From: Dasypus novemcinctus
Taxonomy: Eukaryota > Chordata > Mammalia > Cingulata > Dasypodidae
Direction of reading: 5' to 3'
Assembly (NCBI RefSeq): GCF_030445035.2
Contig: NC_080701.1
Location: forward strand, 27,744,798-27,808,797
DNA: 64,000 nucleotides
The translations under genes and the position numbers were made by a program. Of the stretch, positions 49,160-61,412 are shown one piece after another. Positions within the stretch are counted from its first letter, which is position 1; every line of letters begins with the position of its first letter. The notes beneath the pieces are model-generated. The model was not told where the DNA came from and ran no database searches. It saw only the letters and a list, made by a program, of their open reading frames with translations.

Positions 49160-52031
49160 CCTGCCCTGACCAAGATGGCAGCACGAGCTGCAACAGGGCT
49201 CCATCCCCATACAGAAGCCGTGACCCACCAGCAAGAACTTGCAAGAACATCCTTCTCAAAGCTTCAAAAACAGGTGACTGCAGCACCAGGCTGAGCACCT
49301 AACAAGCTGGGTCTCCCGGCACCCTCCGCCATGACTCCCAGTGCAGATTCTTGGCCCCGGTTCTGGGGGAGCAGAGGAACCTCGTGCACATGCTAAGCAT
49401 GTACATCTGGCTCCATCCGTCTGGTGCTGCACCTGGGGACTTGCCGTTCCAAAGCCTGCCCGGCGTGCAGGAGGCAATTCACAGAGAATCCTGCAGAACC
49501 TTGTGAGAGCTGTCAGGTGGCTGTCCTGGGGCAAGGGACTGCTGGCCGTAGAACAGGGAGAGCAGTACCCGGGACCATGAGGAGACAGTTTCCTGTGGAA
49601 GATGGGACCTCTGTCTCCTCATAAATGCGGGATTACCTAGGGTCACACACATATGCCCAAGCACAGAAGAGACCGAGGAGGCCCCTATGCTTCGGCCTGG
49701 AGCTATTCTCTAAACTCATTATACTGTGAAGCCCTGAAGGAGAGCGCTGGCGTGGGTCAATTTGCGAAGACTGAGAAAGGTGTTTTCTTTTCCCCTTGTT
49801 CTCCTTTTTGCTAGCTTCCTGGCATTCAAGGAAAGCCAGATAACAAGCTTAAGGAACAGATTACCCCAGAGTCTAAATTCCAGTGATAAGACATTAAGAT
49901 ATCTAGATATCCAGGTTTCAATAAAAGATTGTAAAAAGTACAAAGAAACAGGAAACAAAGTTGCAGGCAAAGGGAGAAAATTAAAGAACTAGAAACCAGC
50001 CATGAGAATAACCAGACCTGGGACATACTGGACAAAGACTTTTTAAAAAATGGTCCTAAATATGCTCAAATAGATAAAGGAAAATATGGACAAAGAACTA
50101 AAGGAAATCAGGAAAATGATGTATGAACACAAAGAGACTATCAATAGAGAGATGGAAATTATAACTAAGAACTATACAGAGCTGAGACCACAGTAACACA
50201 AATTTCAAAATTTCGTAGAGGGGAGGAGATGTAGCTCAAGTGATTGAGCACCTGCTTCCCATATATAATGTCCTGGGTTCAATCTGCAGTACCTCCTAAA
50301 AACAAAACAAAACCAAAAAAAACCCTAGATGGCTGAACAGCAGATTGGAGTGGACAAAAGAAAGAATCAGTGAACATGAAAATGAAACAATTGTAATCAT
50401 CCAGTCTGAGGAGAAGCAGAAGGAAAAAAGAATGAAGAAAAGTGAACAGACCCTGAGGAACCTGTAGGACCCATCAAGTACACCAAACATTGTGGGAGTC
50501 CCAGCAGGAGAAGAAAGAAGAAAGCAAAGAGAATGTTCAGACATGTAACAGCTAAAATCTCTGCAAATTTAACAGAAGATGTGAATATACACATCCATGA
50601 TGCTCAACAAACTTAGCAGTATAAACCCAAACAGACCCATGCCAAATAGTCAGCATATTATAATGAAGCTGTCAAATGCCAAAAAGAGAATTCTGAAAGC
50701 TTCAAGAAAAGCAGGCATGTCATGTAGAAGGCAGTGCCAAAAAGATTTCTCACTGGAAACCATGATTTCAAGGGCTAAAAGCAAAAAACTGTCAACAAAG
50801 AATTCTGTAACTGGTAAAACTGTCTTTCAAAAATGAGGAAGTGATTCAGACCTTCCCAGATAAAAGCTAAGAGAGTTTTTCACTACTAGACTGGACCCAC
50901 AAGACAGATTAAAGGGAGTTCTGCAGGTTGGAAGGAAAGGACACTATACAATAGATTGTAGCAGCACGAAAAAATAAAGATTTCCGGGAAGGATAATAAT
51001 GGGGGTAAATACATACTACTGTATTGTTTGGTTTATAATTCCACTTTTTATTTTCTATGGCTATGAAAGGGAAAAGCATAAAATTAATGAAAAAGCAGTG
51101 GTTTTGGACTCATAATACACAGATATGTAATTTATGATAAGAGCTATTGTCAAGATGGGAGAACGGAGAGGGAGAGGAGCATAGCGTGTGGTATCAATGC
51201 AAGTGAGACTGTTACAGATTTAAGATGTTAAATTTAAGCCCCATGGTAATGACAAAGAAAATGCTGAAAATATGCATGCTCATAGAAACAGAAATTAAAG
51301 TACAAGTTGAGGGGGTATGGGCCAGGGGAAATGGAGAGGTGATGTAAAATCTGTGTAGGGTTTCTGTTTGGGAAGATGGGAAAGGTTCAGTGACTGGAGG
51401 TGGCACCTCAACGCAGTCAATGTGATTAATCCACATGAATGGTATGCTTGCAAGTGGCTGGGATGGGAAAGTTTATGCTGCCTATATCTCCCCACTTTAA
51501 AAAAAAAAAAAAGAAGAGCAACTAGAGAGACAATGACAAAGGCACTATGTGATCCTAGACAGTATCTAAGAAGACAGTATCTAATATCAAAGGATATTAT
51601 TAGGACATAAGAAAAAAAAAATGGAATACAGACTGTATGCTTTATATCACTGTTAAATTTCTTGAACTTGTTAACTGTACTTACAGTGGCTACATACATG
51701 TATATCATTATTCTTAGGAACTGTACATGGCATTATTAAGTATTTAATAAGTATGACATATATATATAATCTATACTCAAATGTTCATAAAATGGATTGA
51801 TAGAGACAGATACTTAGAAAGATAAATGGACTGACAGATGGTACATAGAATGATGTGGCACATGTGACAAAATGTTAAAATTGGTGGATCTGGGTATCTG
51901 GGGGGGAAGGGGTATTTTGGAGTCTCTCTCTGCATAGAGTTCATTTTATTTTTGTAACTGCCCCGCAAGTTTGCAAGTCTTTCAAAATAAAAAGTTTGCA
52001 ATTTTAAAAAATAAAAGCAAAAAAAAAAAAG
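49160..52031 (+). mobile_element. HAL1-like (half-L1) element, near full length
   Basis: Starts near CCAAGATGGCAGCACGAGCT, runs through an ORF1 remnant (coiled coil about 50050-50200, RRM and C-terminal domain about 50450-50940) and then goes straight to a 3' end with AATGATGTGGCACATGTGAC, AAAATGTTAAAATTGGTGGA and TTTCAAAATAAAAAGTTTGC and a poly-A run. No ORF2 is seen. The ORF1 is broken by stops and frameshifts. A SINE at 50220-50318 interrupts it. HAL1 is a known nonautonomous placental L1 derivative with ORF1 only. Confidence 0.65.
50220..50318 (+). repeat. Short tRNA-like SINE monomer inside HAL1-like element
   Basis: GGGGAGGAGATGTAGCTCAA, GTCCTGGGTTCAATCTGCAG and an AAAACAAAAC tail. Confidence 0.7.
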
Positions 52032-52139
52032 GTTAGTATTTGTTCACTATGGGTATTTTGCCCTGATTGCAATTTTAAAACACTGCATTAAAATGTGATT
52101 TACCTTGGGAAAAACACCAAATAAGAAATAAATAATAGC

Positions 52140-52300
52140 AAAGCCCTCAGAGCTCATTTAATGTCTACCCGGCATTCCTCAAAGTGCTTACTACTTCTTT
52201 TAATCTTCACAGTAACCCTACAGTGAATTGCTGTTGTTCCTTGCAGTTAACAGATAGGAAAACCTGCGGCACTGAAAGCTGCTTAACTCGCGTCAGGTCG
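52140..52300 (-). repeat. MIR-like SINE, antisense
   Basis: CAAAGTGCTTACTACTTCTT, TTAATCTTCACAGTAACCCT and TTAACAGATAGGAAAACCTG give the reversed MIR order. Confidence 0.6.
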
Positions 52301-52419
52301 CCTGGCAAGGGGCGGGGAAGTGCCGGGCCGGACCCCCGAGCCCACGTTCTCCTCCACTTTCCTAACACGAATGCCCCCTGCATTAATTTATCATACTTTT
52401 TAACATGCTTCCATTTGTA

Positions 52420-52570
52420 TTTTTTTTTTCATTTAATCCTCAAACAACTCTGAACAGAGCTGATACTATCACCTTTTATAGATGAAAAAAAAAAAACCAA
52501 TAGAAAAGATGGGTGCCCAAAGTCATTGAATTACCAATGGTTCCAGATCTCTTTTCTCTCAAGACTCTAG
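52420..52570 (-). repeat. MIR-like SINE fragment, antisense
   Basis: TTTAATCCTCAAACAACTCT and CACCTTTTATAGATGAAAAA. Very close to the previous MIR and possibly a second insertion. Confidence 0.5.
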
Positions 52571-54010
52571 TGCTTTGTTTTATTTTGCATTCCAGTGGGT
52601 TCATGAGGTTTTCTTGAAGTTGGCAGAAATGAAAATATAAGGATTTATTCCACAAAGAGGTATTCACTCTCACTTGGGCCACTCACAGAAGATGTGTTTC
52701 AAGGATTATTTAGGTGCAGTCTGCTTGGAGGTGGGATGGTGCGTCAGTGACCTCCGCAATCTCTAAGCCTGGGGCTCCTGGTGCTCGGGACTGGACAGCT
52801 CCAGAGTGACTCTCAGGAGAGATGGCGGAGTCGGGGTCTGCAAGACTCAGTCTTTCCAGCAAAACAACCACGATCCAGGAAGGAACTGGCGGAAAAGTAC
52901 TTTCAAACTCCAGAGGCCAGAGGAACACAGTACAGCATCCAAGGAGGAATGGGAAGAGGCTGATAAATTACAGTAAAGAACAATAAATTGCTCTCTCCCC
53001 GCAGTGGCTCCTGGCGCCCACCCCCAATTCTGGACCTTAGGGTGCAGCCCTGGGATAGGTGCTGCCGACAGAAAGAAAGGGGCATAAAAGTCCTCTTCCC
53101 ACAGAACGGGCGGGCACGGCAGATCACTCATCACAGCTCTGGATTTAGAACAGACGCGGTGGAGATCTGAAGATGCAGGGCTTCCTCGGGACTTACGGGG
53201 AAAGTTAGCTGAAGGGCTGCATTTGCTGGGCAGGCCGGGAAGGCTCAGCTTTGGGGAGCCACCGGAGAAGTTTTTGGTGCCCTTCCCGACCTCCTCTAGA
53301 GGAGGAGGGCCCATGCCCCTTTCATGGGTCCCTGGCCTGGTTTTGGTTGGGAAAGACCAGATTGGGAAGTTCCCAGGGTGATGCCCCTCCCAGATCTGCC
53401 TCTAGGCAAAATTAATTTGAAACAATGAAAGGAGTGGAAAAAGCTGGAGAGGCAGACAGCCTGGGACAAAGGCCTTCGGCTTCAGATACCTGGGAGAGGG
53501 AGGTCTGCCTCTTGAGAAACAGGACAACCAAAGTCCTGGAAACAGGAGAACGCCAAAACAACCAGCAAGCAAAAGCCCAGGACCACACAGAAAGACAAAG
53601 AAAGTCCTGCACAGCACATACGCTTTGGACAGACCTTCCAAACAGGAGCACTGAAGATCAAGAAAACCTGCCTTATCACCAGATGGTTAATAAACCAAGA
53701 AACATCCCAGGGAGTAAATCCCCGAGTTACCATTTTAAAACAGTAACATGTACAGTGTGCAACAAAAGAATAAAGACAAAGAAATAAGAAATAATGGCCC
53801 ATCCAAAGGAGGAGGATAAAATTACAGAAAACACCAACAAAGAAGACAAGAATTTGGGCATACCAAACCAAAACCTTTTTAAAAACGATCTTAAAAATGC
53901 TTAAGGATATGAAGGAAAGCACAGAGAAAGAAGTACAGGATATCAGGGAAACAGTGAAAGAACAACCTAAGAGTCTAAGTAAAGAGAGAGACATTTTAGA
54001 AAGGAACTCA

Positions 54011-54105
54011 GGGGAGTGGATGTAGCTCCACGGTTGAGCGCCTGCTTCCCATGTACAAGGTGGTCCCGGGTTCAAGTCCCAGTACCTACAAACAAACAAC
54101 AAAAA
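54011..54105 (+). repeat. Short tRNA-like SINE monomer inside L1 ORF1
   Basis: GGGGAGTGGATGTAGCTCCA, GGTCCCGGGTTCAAGTCCCA and an ACAAACAAACAACAAAAAAG tail. Confidence 0.7.
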
Positions 54106-56689
54106 AGGGAACCCAAGAGAGCTACTGGAGTTGAAGACCACAAGAATTGAAATGAAAAATTCCCAGGAGGGTTTCAACAGCAGAATGGAGCTGGCAGAAG
54201 AAAGAATCAGTGAACCTGAAAATAACTCAGGCTGAGGGGCAGAAGGAAAAAAGAAATATTAAAAGCAAAAACAGCCTAAAGCAGCTGGGGGACACCGTCA
54301 AGTATGCCAATATACACATTATGGGAGTCCCAGAAGGAGAGGAAAGAGAGAAAAGGGCAGAAGGAATCATCCAATAGTGACAGAACTTCCCAAACTTAGC
54401 AGAGGATGTGGATATGCACAAACAAGAAGCTCAGATAACACCAGAAAGGATGAAGAATACACCCCACCACATACTGATTAAACTATCAAATGCAAAATAT
54501 AAGGAGAGACTCTGAAAAATGCAAGAGAAAAGCAATGTGTTAAATATAAGAAAGTTCTGCAAGTGTGAGTGCTGATTTCTCCTCAGAAACCATTTAGGCA
54601 AGAAGGCAGTGGGTTGAAATACTTAAAGTGCTGAGGGAGAAACAACTGCCAGCCAAGAATTTTATTTCTGGCGAGACTCTCTTTCAAAAATGAGGGTGAG
54701 ATTAAGACATTCTCAGATAAACAAGAGCCGAGGGAGTACATCAGCACTGGACCTGCCCTAAGCAGTGCTAAAGGGAGTTCTTCACACTGAAACAGAAGGA
54801 CACTAGACGGTGGTTCAAAGCAGCATGAAGAAATGCAAACCTACGGTAAAGGTAACCAATTGGGTAATTACAAATGCCAGTAAGATTGTATTGTTTGGTA
54901 GTATTAATAACTCCACTTCATACTTGCTACAGGTGCTAAAATGCAAATGTATAAAATGTAATGATAAAACTAGGTTTTTGGACATAAAATGTACAAAGAT
55001 GTAAGTGGTAACAAGTACAAAAAATGGTGGGGGTTGGGGGGTTTAGGAAAAGCATACGTGCATGCTATTGAAGTTAAGCTGGTATCAAATATAACTGCTA
55101 CACATGCATACAATATAGTTGTTATACATTTAGGATGTTAAATTTTAACCCTATGGTAATCACCAGGAACACAAATGAAAAATACATCTAAATAGAAATG
55201 AGAAGGCACTCAATACAATACAATGCAAGACAGCAAATAAATATAAAAGGAGGCTTTAATAGAAGTGAGGGGCAAAAAAAGATAGAGGACTCAAAAGTTA
55301 AACAGTAAAATGGCAGAAGAATTACCTGTATTATCAGTAGTAACCTCAAATGTAAATGATTAAATTCTCCAGTCAAAAGGTAGATACTGGCAGAATGGAT
55401 AAGAAAAGCATTACCAACCATTAGCTGTCTGGAAGAGATGCACTCTAAAGTCAAAGACACAAGTAGGTTGATGGTGAAAGGATAGAAAAAATATACCATG
55501 CAAGCACAAGCAGTAACCAAAAGAGATCCGGGGTGGCTATATTAATATCAGATAAAATAGACTAAGACAAAAGCAATTACGGGGGACAAAGATACTGATA
55601 AAGGGAACAATTCAATAGGAAGATGTACCAAGTACATATGCACCTAAGCAGAGCCCCAAAATATATGAAACAAATACTGACAGATTTGAAGGAAGAAATT
55701 GATGGTTCTACATTAATAGTAGGAGACTTTAACACACCACTCTCAATAATGGATAGAGTATCTAGTCAAAAAATCAATAAGGGAGCACAGGATTTGAATG
55801 ATAAACTAAACCAACTAGAACTAAGAGACATAGATAGAACACTGCTGCCAATGAAAACAGAATACATATTCTTGAATGCATGTGGATCATTTTCCAGGAC
55901 AGACCATATGTTGGATCACAAAACAAGTGTCAATAAATTAAAAAATATTGAAATCATACAATGTATATTTACTCCAACCACAATAGAATGAAACTAGATA
56001 TAAATAGCGGAGGTAGAAAGAGAAAAGTCACAAATATGTGGAAATTAAACAACATACCCTTAAACAACCATTGGATTAAAGAGAAAATCAGAAGGGAAAT
56101 TAGGAAATAGCTTGAGGCAAATGAAAATGAACAGACAACACACAAAATCTTACAGGATTCAGCGAAGGCAGTGCTGAAAGGGAAATTTATAGCTCTAAAC
56201 GCTTACATTAAAAAAAGAAGAAAGATTTAAAATCAGAGACCTAACCTCAAAACTGGAAGAACCAGAAAAATAAGAGCAAACTAAGCCCAAAGCATCTGAA
56301 GGAAGAAAATAACAATGAGATAAATGAAATAGAAAAAAAAAAATAGGATCAACAAAACCGAAAGTTGGTGTTTTGAAAAGATCGGCAAAATTGACATGCC
56401 TTCAGCTAGGCTGACAAGACGAAAAAGAAAAAAGAGAAATAATGCAAATCAGGAATGAAAAGGGAGACATTACCACCTATCCTATGAAATAAAAAGGACT
56501 TAGTGGATACTATGCGCAAGCGCACGCCAGTAAATTAGGCACCTTAAATGCAATGGACAAATTCTTAGAAACCCATAAACGGCCTCTACTGACTCAAAAG
56601 AAACAGACGATCTCAACACACCAATTACTAGTAAAGAGATTACATCATACTCAAAAGCCTCCCAACAAGAAAAACCCAGGATTAGGAGG

Positions 56690-56851
56690 TTAATTTTTTG
56701 GGAGAGTTTGAGCAGAACTGGTTTAAGTCTTCCTGCGATGTTTGGTAGACTTCCGCCACGAGAACTTCTAGTCCTGAGTACGTGGTGGAAATCTACCAAA
56801 CATCCCAGGAAGACTTAACCCAGTTCTGCTCAAACTCTCCCAAAAAATTAA
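56690..56851. repeat. 71-bp inverted duplication (hairpin) within L1 ORF2
   Basis: The arms at 56690-56760 and 56781-56851 are reverse complements with 67 of 71 matches, separated by 20 bases. The right arm is the native L1 ORF2 sequence ([10 protein letters not shown] in frame); the left arm is an inverted copy of it inserted after CCCAGGATTA. Confidence 0.95.
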
Positions 56852-57248
56852 AAAGGAGGAAGGAACACCCCCTAACTCATTCTATGAGGCCAACATCACC
56901 CTCATCCCAAAGCCAGGTAAGGATACCACAAGAAGGAAAACTACAGACCAATATCTGCTCTGAATACAGATGCAGAACTCCTCAACAAAGTACTAGCAAA
57001 CTGAATCCAAGAGTGTATTAAAAGAACTATACACCATGGTCAAGTGGGATTTATCACTGGTATATAAAACTGCTTCAACGTAAGAAATGCAATTAATGTA
57101 ACAGACCACATTAACAGAATGAAGGGGAAAAACACACATGATCATTTCAATTGATTCAGAAAAGGCATTTAACAAAGCACAGCACTGCTTTTTGATAAAA
57201 AGCACTTAACACTAGGAATAGAAAGACACTACCTAGACATGCTAAAGG

Positions 57249-57267
57249 CATATATATATATATATGA
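57249..57267. repeat. TA microsatellite in L1
   Basis: Short run of about eight TA units inside the ORF2 remnant; no repeat of this kind is expected in the coding frame. Confidence 0.7.
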
Positions 57268-58017
57268 AAAGGCCACAGCTAACATCTTACTTAATGGTGA
57301 GAGACTGTAAACTCTCCCTCTAGATCAGGAACAAGAAAAAGATGCCCACTGTAACCACTGTAATTCCACATTGTACTGGAAGTTCTAGCCAGAGCAATTA
57401 GGCAAGAAAAAGAAATAAAAGGCACCTAAATTGGAAAGGAAGAAGTAAAACTTGTCCTATTTACAGATGCTATGATTGTTTATACAGAAAATCCCTAAAA
57501 AAAATCCACAAGAAAGCTCCTAGAGCCATTAAATGAATTCAGCAAAATGGCAAGGTAAAATAACAACACTCAAAAGTCAGTAGCATTTCTAAACATATGC
57601 AACGAACAACTGAAAAAAGAAATCAAGAAAAAAATTCCATTCACAAGAATCAAATATCCAGGAACAAATCTAGCCAACAATGTAAAGGAGCTGTACACAG
57701 AAAACTACAAAACACTGCTGAGAGAAATAAAAAATGAACTAAATAAATGGAAACGTATTCTGTGTTCACAGAGTGGAAGACTAAATATCATTAAGATGTC
57801 AACACTACCCAAAGCTATTTATAGATTCAATGCAATTCCAATCCAAATCCCAACAAACTTCTTTGCATAAATGGAAAAGTCCATTGCCAAATTTATGTGG
57901 AAGAGTAAGGGGCCCCCAATTAACTAAAGCCATCTTGAAACAGAAGAATGAAGTTGAAAGACTCATACTCTCATCTTAAAACTTAATACAAAGCCATAGT
58001 AATCAAAACAGCATGGA

Positions 58018-58410
58018 TGAGAAGTGGATGTGGCACCCGTGTACCACATGGGAGGTCCCTGGTTCAGTTCCCAGTGCCCCCTAGAGAAGAAGAGCAAGAC
58101 AGTGTGGTGATCTGATGGGCTGGCACAGTGAGCTGATGCAACAAGGAGACAGAAAGACGAAACACAATGAGAGCCACGACGAAGCAGGGAGTGGAGGTGG
58201 CTCAAGCGACTGAGCACCTCTCACCTACATGGGAGGTTTGGGTTTGGTTCCTGGTGCCTCCTATAGAGAAGACAAGCTCATAGCAAGCAGACAAGGAGAG
58301 CAGATAGCGAGAACAAACAATGGGGGGGCGGGGAGGGGAATGAGGAGGGTTGAGATGGGGGAAGAAATAAATAAGTAAAATAAATCTTAAAAACAAAACA
58401 AAAAAATCAG
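58018..58410 (+). repeat. Dimeric DAS-like SINE inside L1 ORF2
   Basis: First head GAGAAGTGGATGTGGCACCC with GGTTCAGTTCCCAGTGC; second head GGGAGTGGAGGTGGCTCAAG with GGTTTGGTTCCTGGTGCC; then ACAAGGAGAGCAGATAGCGA and AAATAAATAAGTAAAATAAA. CAGCATGG occurs on both flanks (58008-58015 area and 58410-58417 area). Confidence 0.75.
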
Positions 58411-60029
58411 CATGGTACTGGCATAAGGCTGGACATATAGACAAATGGAACAGAATCCAAAGCTCAGAATCAACCAATTTTTTGGCAAGTTGGGAAAGAC
58501 TACACATTTGGAAAATAAGTCTTTTGAACATACGGTGCTGAGAAAACTGGATCTTCATTTGCAAAAAAAGAAAGAGGTCTTCGACCTCACATCATATATA
58601 AAAACAACTCAAAATGGATCAAAGACCTAAATTGAAGAGCTAGAACTCTTCTTTTTAAATTAAAAAAAAAAAGTTTAAAATAAAATTAAGTTTAAAATTA
58701 AACTCCTAGAAGAAAATGTAGGAAAGCATCTTCAGAATCTTGTGTTAAGCAATAGTTTCTTGGACCTTACACCCAAAGCACAAGCAACAAAAGAAAACCA
58801 AGATAAATGGAACCTCATCAAAATAAAAAATTTTTGTTCCTCAAGTACATGAGATACATGCTGAGTGAAATAAGCATGACAAAAAAGGACATATATTGTT
58901 ATGATCTCACTGATTTGAAACAATTAGAATGAGCAAACTCAGAGTCAGAATCTAGAATAAGGTTACCAGGGGACGGTTGGGGACAGGGAATGGGAAGTCA
59001 AGGTTTAAAATGTACAGCGTTCCTGTTTGGAATGATGGAAATGTTTTGGTAAAGGAGAGTGGTGATGGTAGCACATTGTGAATGCAATTAACAACAGTAA
59101 AATATATATATCTGCACATATAAAATATACATGAATATGATTTAAAGGGGAAATGTTAGATTGCATATTATAGTAACAATAAAATTTCTTTTTTAAATCC
59201 AAGGAATTACACTACACATGAACCCTAAGTTAAACCATGGACTTTCATTAATAGTACAATTATTAAAATGTTCTTTCATCAATTGTAACAAATGTTCCAC
59301 ACCAGCGCAAGGTGTTTTTGCGTGGTATAAGGGAATCCTGTATTTTATGCATGACTGTTGTATAAACCCACAACTTCTCGAATAATTGGGGGAAAAGCCC
59401 GAGAACCTTACACGTTAGCATCCTCCTTCACGCTTCTCTGCTGTGCCTCAGGTCTGCTGGCGCCCCGTGTGCCTCCCCGGGGGTTTTTATCCTGGCCTCT
59501 CTCATTCCTTCTTTTTCATTTGTCCAATCTCCTCTACCTCTTGGGCTGCCCAGATTACGGTGGGGCGAGGCAGGTGGTCCTAAGACAACACCCCTTTAGG
59601 AACCTATCTCTGCTGTTACGGTCACCTCGAGACCCCACACTATCATCTGCCTAGAGATGAGGGTGAATAAAAGAAAAACTGATTTTTACAAGACCTTATT
59701 TTCGATGACCAGGCCTGCCAGATTCTAAGTGTACACATTACCCATCGAGTCTTACGGAAGACATGATGCGTTCACACTTGAGCCGCCTGCTCTTTTACGC
59801 TCCACCTCTTCCGGCACTTACAGGAAGCATCCTGAGGGAGGCGCTGGGCCCCGTCCTCCGTTCCTGACCCAGGAGCAGCACTGGGCGGTGAGCTCTCTCC
59901 CCTGAGCTGCCCCAGGGAGGAGGAAAGAATGGTTCCATCCTAAAACACTACGCAAGATGCTTTCTCAAGTCCAGGATTAGAATAGCACCACTTGCTCCCG
60001 CTCCAGCTACCTTACGAGCTAACGTGAAT

Positions 60030-60245
60030 TGACTGGGGATTGCTATGGGCCACACACAGTTCTAAGCACTTACACTTACCGACTCATTTAATCCTCAGAA
60101 CAACTCGTGGCAGGGGTACCATTAACTGTTGTACAGGTGAGAGGCTGAAGTGCCTGGGACCACATGGCTGGCTGGTGGGGGCTGGATTTGAACCCAGGCC
60201 ATCTGTTCTCAGAGATGTGCTCTGTGACCACTACACTCACTGCCT
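60030..60245 (-). repeat. MIR SINE, antisense
   Basis: TTCTAAGCACTTACACTTAC, TTTAATCCTCAGAACAACTC, GGGGGCTGGATTTGAACCCA and CTCTGTGACCACTACACTCA give the complete reversed MIR order. Confidence 0.8.
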
Positions 60246-60272
60246 CTTTTTCCCTGGCATAAAGAAACAGCA

Positions 60273-60514
60273 TCGGGAAGCGGATGTGGCTCAAGCAGTT
60301 GGGCTCCTGCCTACCACACGGGAGGTCCTGGGTTCGATTCCTGCTGTCCCCTAAAAAAAAAAGTCAAGCAGACACAGAGAGCACACAACAAGCAGACACA
60401 GAGCATACAATGAACAGATACAGAGAGCACCCAACGAACAGACACAGAGAGCAGACAGCAAGTGCAAATAATGGGGGGCAGGGGGGATAAATTTTTAAAA
60501 TTAAAAAAAAAAAA
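60273..60514 (+). repeat. DAS-like SINE with AAAGAAACAG duplication
   Basis: TCGGGAAGCGGATGTGGCTC, GGTCCTGGGTTCGATTCCTG, ACACAGAGAGCAGACAGCAA and an A tail. AAAGAAACAG flanks it (60261-60270 and 60515-60524). The ACAGACACAGAGAGCA module is repeated in the body. Confidence 0.8.
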
Positions 60515-61225
60515 AAAGAAACAGTGTCCATCACCTTCTGACTGTGGCTGTAGGAATTCAGTAAAGGAAACGTGTGCCAACAGAGAAAAGTCTGGTGACA
60601 AAAGTGTGGTGTTCGTAACACTTCTCTAAATAGTAGAATCCCCTTTTCCAGACAAAATCCTAAGTAGAACCCCCAAAGCAGAATCACTGGCCTCTGTTCC
60701 CTCGCCCGCCCGCCCCACCCGCCCCCTGCCTCTCGCGGCCCTCTGGGTAACCTCAGGACTCCCAGAACAGTGGGGGAGCTCCGAGCCTGGCGCCCTGGAC
60801 ACCTGGGAGGAGAAGCCTGGGCTTGGGAGCAGGCGAGCCCCCCGTGGTGGGGCCGGCAGGACTCAAGGGCCTCGTTGGTCAAAAAAACTTCAAGTCAGAG
60901 AGGGCTTTGGAGTGAATGGATTATTCTCAAAATTACCGGAAAAACACACTAACGTTTTTTGCAGCAAGCCTGCCAGGCTGAGTCGTTTATGAGAAAAGTC
61001 AGAGTCTTCCAGAAAAAACACAGCAGTGCGTAGTTTTTTCCTTCCACAGGAGAGCGAGCCTTTCCCGCATCTGAACGACTGCGTGCAGGCTCAGCCTCTT
61101 GAAAGCTTCCCCTTCTCAGATTCCTTCAGAAATCTGAACTATTAGGGCAACCCCGAGGAGAATGACGGAGAATAATTCAGACAGAATGCTGTGATGCCAG
61201 CGAGGGAGGCGAAACCTCAGGCTAA

Positions 61226-61412
61226 AACAGGGGCTCTTAGCCAGGGGTCCGTGACCTGGAGCGGAAATTCAAAAACCAACAGTATTCTTGTGGGGACGCG
61301 CGGGCGGGGGATGTAGTTATAATAATACCCAGGACAGTGTGGGCTAGTGAGGGGTCCATGGTTCCACCTGACTGGCAAAGGGGTCCGTGGAACAAAAGGG
61401 GGTAAGACCCCC
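61226..61412. mobile_element. hAT-like fragment
   Basis: CAGGGGCTCTTAGCCAGGGG, TCCATGGTTCCACCTGACTG and GGGGTCCGTGGAACAAAAGG recall a Charlie-type hAT element; subfamily and ends not determined. Confidence 0.4.

Larger units (their letters stand above)
52820..59390 (+). mobile_element. Near full-length but decayed L1, sense
   Basis: 5' end near GAGATGGCGGAGTCGGGG and a GC-richer 5' UTR to about 53420. ORF1 about 53800-54790 (C-terminal remnant GCTAAAGGGAGTTCTTCACA). ORF2 remnant about 55500-58830, with reverse transcriptase blocks visible in DNA as GTAACAGACCACATTAACAG, TTCAATTGATTCAGAAAAGG and TTGGAAAGGAAGAAGTAAAA. A 3' UTR follows with CAATTGTAACAAATGTTCCA. Both ORFs carry many stops. SINEs interrupt it at 54011-54105 and 58018-58410, and an inverted duplication at 56690-56851. 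Not able to move. Confidence 0.8.

Noticed and set aside
53482-54177. 231-residue open frame on the - strand with hydrophobic segments
   Set aside because: It is the antisense of an L1 ORF1 region and a SINE, and the hydrophobic look comes from reading A-rich sense DNA backwards.
52820-59390. Possible active L1
   Set aside because: Both ORFs are broken by many stops and frameshifts, by two SINE insertions and by the inverted duplication.
60360-60480. Short repeated ACAGACACAGAGAGCA-like units that resemble a CRISPR or satellite array
   Set aside because: The units are the internal tail repeat of the SINE, with no unique spacers; the setting is a mammalian nuclear genome.
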